11,544 bases of DNA from Acidocella sp. Lineage in GTDB: Bacteria > Pseudomonadota > Alphaproteobacteria > Acetobacterales > Acetobacteraceae. Positions 6,840-11,544 of this stretch are shown here, piece after piece; position 1 is the first letter of the stretch, and each line of letters begins with the position of its first letter. The notes below the pieces were generated by a model, which saw nothing but the letters and a program-made list of their open reading frames with translations, was not told where the DNA came from and did not search any database. Position numbers and translations under genes: made by a program. The stretch is taken from assembly GCA_029077775.1 (NCBI GenBank), contig JAQNCU010000058.1, positions 1 through 11,544 on the forward strand. The letters run 5' to 3'.

Positions 6840-8293
6840 CCGGCCAGCATCGCGGGGGCCGGGATGTCGAGATCATTGTCATCATCCGGTTGATAGGCGG
6901 CGCGCACACGGCTTGTGGCGGCGCGGGAGGATCGGGTGAGAGACACCCCGGCGATGGTGCCGAGGAGAATGGCGACCCCAAGCCCGAAATCCGGCACCGG
7001 GCTGCTCACCGTTTCAGCGGCAAGCGGGATGATCATGGCGAATTTCAGTGCCGTGGCAACGCCAGCGCGCTGACGGTCATGGCCCGGGTTTCTGAGAAAC
7101 GCCTGGAGAAACACCATGCCGAGGGTGAACGCGCCGAGGATGCCCGTGTTGCTGACCAGCGCCACCACCCAGTCAGATGACCGCGTGCTGCCCACGCCGA
7201 CACCCATACCATACGAGGCCGCAACATCAGCCCAGGACACCGCGTTCCAATAGGACCGGACGAGATACGACGTGGTCCCGGTTTTATCGAACACGGTCTC
7301 ATCGAGCATCGCCATGGACCCACGCAAGAGGGCATCATCGAAGGCCAGAACCAAGGCGGCGGCGAGAATGAGCGCCCCGGCGACCGCGAGTTCGACCGGC
7401 AGAGTGGCGCGGCCCACCGCACGCGGGCTGGCCGCGCGGCGGCACCAATCAGCGCCATAGATAACGGCGAACATGGCGATGCTGGCGAAGGCGGTGGTCG
7501 ATGTCGACAAAAACCCCAGGAGCAGGAGCGCCACCAGCAGGCCAACGCATAAATTACGCTGGACCCCGGCGGGATAAAGCGGACGGAGCATTGCCAAAAC
7601 CGCGGCCGCGCTGACGCATGCCGGACCATAGGCCGAGGCCTCTGGCATCAGGCCGATCACGCGCTGGTAACCGCCCACGACATTGTCGATGAGGAATGAA
7701 TAGGTCGCGTTGCGGAACGGCGTGAGCAGCGATTCAAGCCCCAGCCGCTGTGCCGTGATGTCCATGAGCCCGGTGACGACAAGCACGAAGCCGCAGACCA
7801 GATACCCGCGCATGATCTGCGCCAGGAACCCCGGCCGTTGCGCGGCATACGCGAACGCCAAAGCCGTGCCCGCGGACAGCGAGAGATACCCCATTTGGCT
7901 CACATTGGCGGCGCTGTGGTGCAAAGCTATGGGTGCGAGTTCCCCGCCCGAGGCGCGCAGCGGCATCACCGCGATGCCCGCAAACAGATCCGGCGCGAAG
8001 ATGGTGCAGACCACGCAAATGAGCAGAAACATCGTCAGCAGCAGAAATTTTTGCGGCCGCAACGCGGCGTCGATCATCCATCGCGCGGCGTGCGGACGGC
8101 AGATGGTTTTGACAAAAAACACCGCCGCGCACACCGAATCCGGCTGGATGGTGACACCCCCCGTGAGCGATGGCGGCACCACAGCGAGGCTGCCGATGGC
8201 AAGGCTGCCCATGAGCAGATAAAGCAAAACCGGACCACGGGAGACGGCACCCCATAAAAGTAGAACCCAAAAAATCACACCGGGATATGTCAT
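6836..8293 (-). CDS. Polytopic O-antigen ligase/polymerase-like membrane protein
   Basis: This is a 485-residue integral membrane protein with roughly ten to twelve hydrophobic segments. Examples are VIFWVLLLWGAV at the start, FLLLTMFLLICVVCTIF, GYLVCGFVLVVTGLM, a Leu-rich LLVALLLLGFL, LAVAGALILAAALVLAF and a C-terminal AILLGTIAGV. A large soluble loop after the middle helices contains TTSYLVRSYWNAVSWADV and GMGVGVGSTRSSDWVVAL, the GVGxGS-like pattern of O-antigen ligase and Wzy-type proteins, whose periplasmic loop is catalytic. The C-terminus is a hydrophilic Asp-rich tail (DDDNDLD). It probably polymerises or ligates oligosaccharide units; ligase versus polymerase cannot be told apart here. 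The open frame allows TTG 8302 or GTG 8299 (AGG sits 7 bases before the GTG); I use the ATG at 8293. It is the first gene of the operon with the hydrolase. Confidence 0.78.
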   Translation of the reverse strand: MTYPGVIFWVLLLWGAVSRGPVLLYLLMGSLAIGSLAVVPPSLTGGVTIQPDSVCAAVFFVKTICRPHAARWMIDAALRPQKFLLLTMFLLICVVCTIFAPDLFAGIAVMPLRASGGELAPIALHHSAANVSQMGYLSLSAGTALAFAYAAQRPGFLAQIMRGYLVCGFVLVVTGLMDITAQRLGLESLLTPFRNATYSFLIDNVVGGYQRVIGLMPEASAYGPACVSAAAVLAMLRPLYPAGVQRNLCVGLLVALLLLGFLSTSTTAFASIAMFAVIYGADWCRRAASPRAVGRATLPVELAVAGALILAAALVLAFDDALLRGSMAMLDETVFDKTGTTSYLVRSYWNAVSWADVAASYGMGVGVGSTRSSDWVVALVSNTGILGAFTLGMVFLQAFLRNPGHDRQRAGVATALKFAMIIPLAAETVSSPVPDFGLGVAILLGTIAGVSLTRSSRAATSRVRAAYQPDDDNDLDIPAPAMLAG

Positions 8294-8312
8294 ACGCACC
8301 AAAATACCTGAA

Positions 8313-8341
8313 TTTATACAAAAAAAGAAATTTAATCTAAA
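8313..8341 (-). promoter_or_regulatory. Possible sigma-70-type promoter of the polysaccharide operon
   Basis: On the minus strand TTTAGA (8341-8336) and TATAAA (8318-8313) are separated by 17 bases, giving 4/6 and 5/6 matches to the -35/-10 consensus. It lies in a strikingly A/T-rich stretch (about 8300-8380) just before the ligase/polymerase start. The implied transcript start near 8306 leaves only a very short leader and would exclude the AGG Shine-Dalgarno, which weakens the call. Confidence 0.3.
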
Positions 8342-8433
8342 TAAATACGAATCGAATGTAAATTTTAATAAATTTGATGTTAACGCGTTTGGACGCGCCG
8401 TGTCAAAACAAGTTTTATGTGATGATTGACCCT

Positions 8434-8449
8434 AAAAAACGGCGTTCAA
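8434..8449 (-). terminator. T-run after tRNA-Thr, weak terminator candidate
   Basis: Ten bases after the encoded CCA of the tRNA, the minus strand has six consecutive T (8439-8434). No convincing separate stem precedes it beyond a short GGC/GCC pairing with the tRNA end, so only the position and the T-run support it. Confidence 0.3.
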
Positions 8450-8524
<75 letters not shown>

Positions 8525-8549
8525 CGCGCACGCTCAGCCTATATCGGAC

Positions 8550-8583
8550 AGGGTGGCCCGCCGCAACTGCGTCGTGCCACCCT
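8550..8583. repeat. 34-base hairpin between protease gene and tRNA
   Basis: This is an interrupted inverted repeat, symmetric about 8566/8567. The outer 8-bp arms are AGGGTGGC (8550-8557) and GCCACCCT (8576-8583); then come a mismatch, CG/CG, a second mismatch and the inner pair CGCA/TGCG with a two-base loop. That gives 14 pairs with two mismatches, a very stable RNA structure. It lies 19 bases after the protease stop codon and 25 bases before the tRNA. Neither side has a T-run, so it is not a classical intrinsic terminator. It could protect the protease mRNA 3' end, mark a processing point before the tRNA, or support factor-dependent termination. Confidence 0.7.
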
Positions 8584-8602
8584 CAACCGTATGGTCGTAT
8601 AC

Positions 8603-10150
8603 TCAACCCTGGCTGTTATCAGCCCCCTTGCCCACGCCGATGCCAACGATGAGTGCCTGTCCCTGGCGAACAACCCTCAAAAGAACCGCGTGGGCGCCTG
8701 ATTTGCGCGCCGTGTCGATCGCCGCAACAGCGTCAGCCGGGGAGCTGATAGGCTGCGCGCCGACCCCAACCACCAGATCACCCGGTTGGAGGCCGACCTG
8801 GTCCGCCGGTGAGTTCGGTTTCACGCCAGCCACCAGCGCGCCTGCCGCGTCACTCGGCAGGTTAAGCTGCGCGCGTGCATCCGGGGTCAGCGGTGCGAGT
8901 GTCAGCCCCAGGGTGGCGTGCCCGGCATCGGGACCAGATGGGCCATTGCCACCTTGCTGGAATGCAGCATCGGGGTTGCTCGGCATGGCTGCCACGGCAA
9001 CCCGCATGGTCTCGGCCTTGCCCGCGCGCACAAGGCTGATTTTGGTATCATCGCCAGGGGCGACATTGGCGATGCTGGCCGCGAGGTCGCTCGGGTTCTT
9101 GATCGGTTGGCCATTCACCGCGGTGATCACGTCCATCGGTTTCAACCCAGCGCGGAAGGCCGGGCTGCCCTTTGATACCGCCGCCACCAATGCGCCATCG
9201 CTCGCCGGATCGCCGCTGCCCAGGCCCAGCGCCTGCGCCACAGGCGGCGTGATCATCTCGGCCTCAACGCCCAGATAGCCGCGCACCACCTTACCATTAG
9301 CGACCAGCTGGCTGACCACGCGCTTGACCATGTCGGACGGGATGGCAAACCCGATCCCGACCGAGCCGCCGGATGGCGATAATATGGCGGTGTTGATGCC
9401 GATCACGTTGCCGCGCTGGTCGAATAGCGGCCCGCCGGAATTGCCTTCATTGATCGGCGCGTCGATCTGGATGAATTTGTCATACGGCCCATCACCAATA
9501 TCCCGGCCCAGGGCCGAGACGATCCCGGCGGTGACCGTGCCGCCCAGCCCGAACGGGTTGCCGAGGGCGACCACCCATTCACCGGGCTCGACATCCGCCG
9601 AGTTACCCAACTGCACATAAGGCAGCGGATGCCCGGCATTGATCCGCAACACCGCGAGGTCGGTCTTGGGGTCGGTGCCGATCACCTTGGCCGGGTAGCT
9701 CACCCCGTCTGACAGCGTAACGCTGACGGTTTTGGCATCTTTGACCACGTGGTTATTGGTCACGATAATACCGGACGGGTCGATGATGAATCCGGAGCCT
9801 TTGGCCTCAACCGGCTGCGGGGCCTGGTTCATGCCCGGCATCATCCCGAAGGGAAAGCCCGGCGGGAAACCGGGGATCTGCGGCCCGCCGCCACCCTGGC
9901 CACCATCATTGCCGGATTGATCATCCGAGGTCTGATCGAGCATCAGATGCACATCGATCGAGACCACGGCGGGTGTGACCTGTTTTACAAGATTGGTGAA
10001 ATCCCCAACCGGGGTATAGTTTTTCTGGACGGCGGCCGAGGCGTTGAGCGCCGGGTCAGGGGTTGCGGCCCGCGCATCCAGGCCTCCCAGGGATGCCGTC
10101 GCCAAGACCAGCATGCCAAGGGCCGTGCCGCGCTTCAATATCGTTCGCAT
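8603..10150 (-). CDS. Do/HtrA-family periplasmic serine endoprotease (DegP-like)
   Basis: DegP-like proteases degrade or refold damaged envelope proteins in the periplasm. The 515-residue product starts with a signal peptide (RTILKR, a hydrophobic core near 9-22, Ala-rich cleavage site about residue 29). The trypsin-like domain carries the whole triad: His134 in TNNHVV, Asp164 in KTDLAVL and Ser238 in NEGNSGGPLF. Two PDZ domains follow: about 291-385 beginning with GYLGVEAEMI and containing GLKPMDVITAVNGQPI, and about 413-505 with GLQPGDLVVGVGAQPI; a Gly/Asn/Gln-rich linker joins them. A long Gly/Pro/Met-rich insertion (about 72-113) sits before the domain, where DegP has its LA loop. A TTG 6 codons upstream is possible, but ATG 10150 with GAGA 7 bases upstream fits better. 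DegP, DegQ and MucD cannot be separated by eye. With pspA and pspF it adds a second envelope-stress function to the window. Confidence 0.95.
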   Translation of the reverse strand: MRTILKRGTALGMLVLATASLGGLDARAATPDPALNASAAVQKNYTPVGDFTNLVKQVTPAVVSIDVHLMLDQTSDDQSGNDGGQGGGGPQIPGFPPGFPFGMMPGMNQAPQPVEAKGSGFIIDPSGIIVTNNHVVKDAKTVSVTLSDGVSYPAKVIGTDPKTDLAVLRINAGHPLPYVQLGNSADVEPGEWVVALGNPFGLGGTVTAGIVSALGRDIGDGPYDKFIQIDAPINEGNSGGPLFDQRGNVIGINTAILSPSGGSVGIGFAIPSDMVKRVVSQLVANGKVVRGYLGVEAEMITPPVAQALGLGSGDPASDGALVAAVSKGSPAFRAGLKPMDVITAVNGQPIKNPSDLAASIANVAPGDDTKISLVRAGKAETMRVAVAAMPSNPDAAFQQGGNGPSGPDAGHATLGLTLAPLTPDARAQLNLPSDAAGALVAGVKPNSPADQVGLQPGDLVVGVGAQPISSPADAVAAIDTARKSGAHAVLLRVVRQGQALIVGIGVGKGADNSQG

Positions 10151-10355
10151 TGGTTCATCTCTCTCCAAGGGAGTGGTTTCATATCACGCCAGATTGTCTC
10201 TCTCACCGCCAACTCCCACTGCCATATCTGCGCCATGGAAAGGCCGAAAAGCCGAAAGACAGTTACTTAAATATCACACACAACTGAAATCTTCGACCTG
10301 CCCAGCCAATTCGTTACAATTTTTCACGGTCCGCGACAAGCGTGCCCCGTTGAGG
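10151..10355. other. Intergenic region upstream of the protease gene
   Basis: This 205-base gap holds the protease leader and presumably its promoter, plus the 3' trailer of the pirin gene. I see no confident -35/-10 pair and no clear alphaproteobacterial sigma-E (GGAAC-type) box. A short tandem CCGAAAAG/CCGAAAG (about 10242-10258) and a weak CACG/CGTG pair next to an A/T run (about 10325-10350) are the only visible structures. No coding sequence is supported. Confidence 0.5.
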
Positions 10356-11066
10356 TTATGCGCGGCTGGCGACATCCACCAGAACCAGTTCAACCTCGCC
10401 GCGGGCTTCAATCTTGATCTCAGGCTCCTGGATGATCGCGACACCGTCGCGTTCCCCTGCGAGATGCCCGTTTACCAGAACCTCCCCGCTGGCCGCGACG
10501 AGATACGCCGCCCGACCCTCGGGCAGATGGTAATGCGCAACCTCGCCTGTGCGCAGGCGGGCGGCCATCACCGCCGCATCGGCGTAAAGCGGCAACGCTC
10601 CCGCCGCGCGGTCCGCCGCGCGCCCGCTGGCCAGGATTTGCAAGCCGTCACCCGCAGCGCGCGGCATCTCCCGCGCCCCCCAGCCGGGCCGCACGCCCAT
10701 TTCATCGGGGCGAATCCAGATCTGGAACAGCCTCGTCGCCTCATGCTCCTGGTTCATCTCGGCATGGGTGATGCCGGTGCCCGCATGCATCACCTGCACA
10801 TCTCCCGCCCTGGTCACACCGACATTGCCCAAACTATCTTTATGCGTGATCGCGCCAGCGCGCACGAAGGTAATGATCTCCATATCCCGATGCGGGTGCG
10901 CGCCGAACCCGGTTTGCGGCGCGATCTCGTCATCGTTCCACACCACCAGCGCGCCGAACCCCGTGCGCGCCGGGTCGCGGTATTGGCCAAAGCTGAAATG
11001 ATGCCGGGCGTTCAGCCATTCATTTTTAAACGCGCCCAGCGTGGAAAATCCGCGAACCTCGATCAT
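10356..11066 (-). CDS. Pirin-family bicupin protein (YhhW-like)
   Basis: The 236-residue product matches the pirin/YhhW family. The N-terminal cupin carries GFGAHPHRDMEIITFV, giving metal ligands His57 and His59, and HAGTGITHAEMN with His101 and Glu103. These are the same residue numbers as the metal ligands of E. coli YhhW, and the length is nearly the same (231 aa), so the metal site is intact. The C-terminal cupin (about 135-235) lacks such ligands, as usual. E. coli YhhW has quercetin 2,3-dioxygenase activity in vitro, but the physiological substrate of most family members is unknown. The protein is cytoplasmic with no signal peptide. The ATG at 11066 has AGGGA 7 bases upstream. It follows the methyltransferase gene on the same strand with 77 bases between them, so it could have its own promoter or be read through. 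Confidence 0.93.
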   Translation of the reverse strand: MIEVRGFSTLGAFKNEWLNARHHFSFGQYRDPARTGFGALVVWNDDEIAPQTGFGAHPHRDMEIITFVRAGAITHKDSLGNVGVTRAGDVQVMHAGTGITHAEMNQEHEATRLFQIWIRPDEMGVRPGWGAREMPRAAGDGLQILASGRAADRAAGALPLYADAAVMAARLRTGEVAHYHLPEGRAAYLVAASGEVLVNGHLAGERDGVAIIQEPEIKIEARGEVELVLVDVASRA

Positions 11067-11130
11067 GTACCAGTCCCTGCACTTGTATGACAGATTTAAT
11101 ATGGCACGGGGTTTTTACGAGTCCCGCTCC

Positions 11131-11142
11131 ATCAGGCCTGAT
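11131..11142. repeat. 12-bp perfect palindrome after the methyltransferase stop
   Basis: ATCAGGCCTGAT is a perfect 12-bp palindrome that begins one base after the methyltransferase TAA and lies 65 bases before the pirin ATG. It could be an operator for the pirin gene or chance; no second copy was noticed in the window. Confidence 0.4.
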
Positions 11143-11143
11143 C

Positions 11144-11544
11144 TTACCGGCCCAAATCTTCCCGGCGCAAAACATCGAGCGCGAGCAGCGCCCCGTCGCG
11201 CTCAAAATGCCAGAATGTCCAACCATTGCAGGAAGGCGCATTCTGCACCGCCGCCCCGACCTTATGGATCGAGCCGCGATGCGCGCCGGAGACGAGGTTG
11301 CCCTCGGCGGTGATCTCGGCGGCCACATGCCGGGCTTTGTCAGTAAGCTGCGTGCCGGGCTTCAGGATACCGCGCTCGACGAAGCTGCCAAAGGCGATGC
11401 GCGGGGTCTCCCGCCCGGTCGGCGGGGCGCGCACGGCGCTCGCGGGGGCGGCGCTTTCCGCCCGGAGCCGACCCCACGCCGCTTCGACATAGGCGGGATG
11501 GCGCTCAATACCAATGAAATGCCTGTGCAGCCGCTTGGCCACGC
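11144..11544 (-). CDS. ccrM: CcrM-like adenine-N6 DNA methyltransferase, C-terminal part
   Basis: Only the last 133 codons are visible; the gene continues past the right edge, so the apparent first GTG at 11542 is internal. The visible sequence begins with AKRLHRHFIGIERHPAYVEAA, the end of a class beta methylase domain. Then comes the C-terminal domain (RAMA-like) typical of cell-cycle methyltransferases: PRIAFGSFVERGILKPGT, the loop GSIHKVGAAVQ, and the diagnostic SCNGWTFWHFE, followed by ALDVLR. CcrM methylates adenine in GANTC after replication fork passage and helps time cell-cycle transcription in alphaproteobacteria. The catalytic DPPY and SAM-binding motifs lie outside the window. The stop TAA is at 11146-11144. 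Confidence 0.92.
   Translation of the reverse strand, partial: VAKRLHRHFIGIERHPAYVEAAWGRLRAESAAPASAVRAPPTGRETPRIAFGSFVERGILKPGTQLTDKARHVAAEITAEGNLVSGAHRGSIHKVGAAVQNAPSCNGWTFWHFERDGALLALDVLRREDLGR

Noticed and set aside
10320..10350. Possible terminator after the pirin gene
   Set aside because: Only a 4-bp CACG/CGTG pair with a wide loop, and the A/T run is on the wrong side for minus-strand termination.
10044..11090. 348-residue plus-strand open frame over the pirin gene
   Set aside because: It is antisense to a pirin gene with all four metal ligands, is rich in Arg/His/Pro, and continues into the protease signal-peptide region. It is a frame shadow.

Overview
The window reads as a high-GC alphaproteobacterial chromosome segment, most likely from Acetobacteraceae or a relative (Acidocella/Acidiphilium-like). 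Support comes from a CcrM-type cell-cycle methyltransferase tail at the right edge, a divergent pspF/pspA pair, a DUF2501 protein, a Do-family protease and the overall codon use. Genus-level placement is inference. No transposase, integrase, CRISPR array, rRNA or plasmid function is visible, and no gap exceeds 300 bases without a gene.

Left part (1-1916): an envelope-stress module. pspA is on the minus strand, followed one base later by a small membrane protein that runs off the left edge. The enhancer-binding activator pspF is divergent. The intergenic region holds a near-consensus sigma-54 promoter for pspA and, about 95 bases upstream of its predicted start, a 7-bp inverted repeat placed where PspF would be expected to bind.

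Middle (1860-8293): surface polysaccharide and cell-envelope genes. A GT4-type glycosyltransferase (minus) overlaps the end of pspF tail to tail. A divergent plus-strand pair encodes a secreted DUF3617 protein and an AmpG-like muropeptide permease whose start is ambiguous. A minus-strand operon then runs from a polytopic O-antigen ligase/polymerase-like protein, through a TIM-barrel glycoside hydrolase-like protein (ATGA overlap), to a secreted DUF2501 protein, which overlaps the end of ampG tail to tail. Together the glycosyltransferase, polymerase/ligase and hydrolase look like part of an exopolysaccharide or O-antigen system.

Right part (8450-11544), all on the minus strand: tRNA-Thr(CGT), a long hairpin, a Do/HtrA periplasmic serine protease with an intact triad and two PDZ domains, a pirin-family cupin with the full metal-ligand set, and the C-terminal part of a CcrM-like adenine methyltransferase.

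Nothing proves a wholly new system. The items most worth a second look are the translationally coupled polymerase-hydrolase-DUF2501 operon, the AmpG start embedded in the DUF3617 gene, the unnamed membrane protein coupled to pspA, and the two tail-to-tail gene overlaps with no room for terminators.
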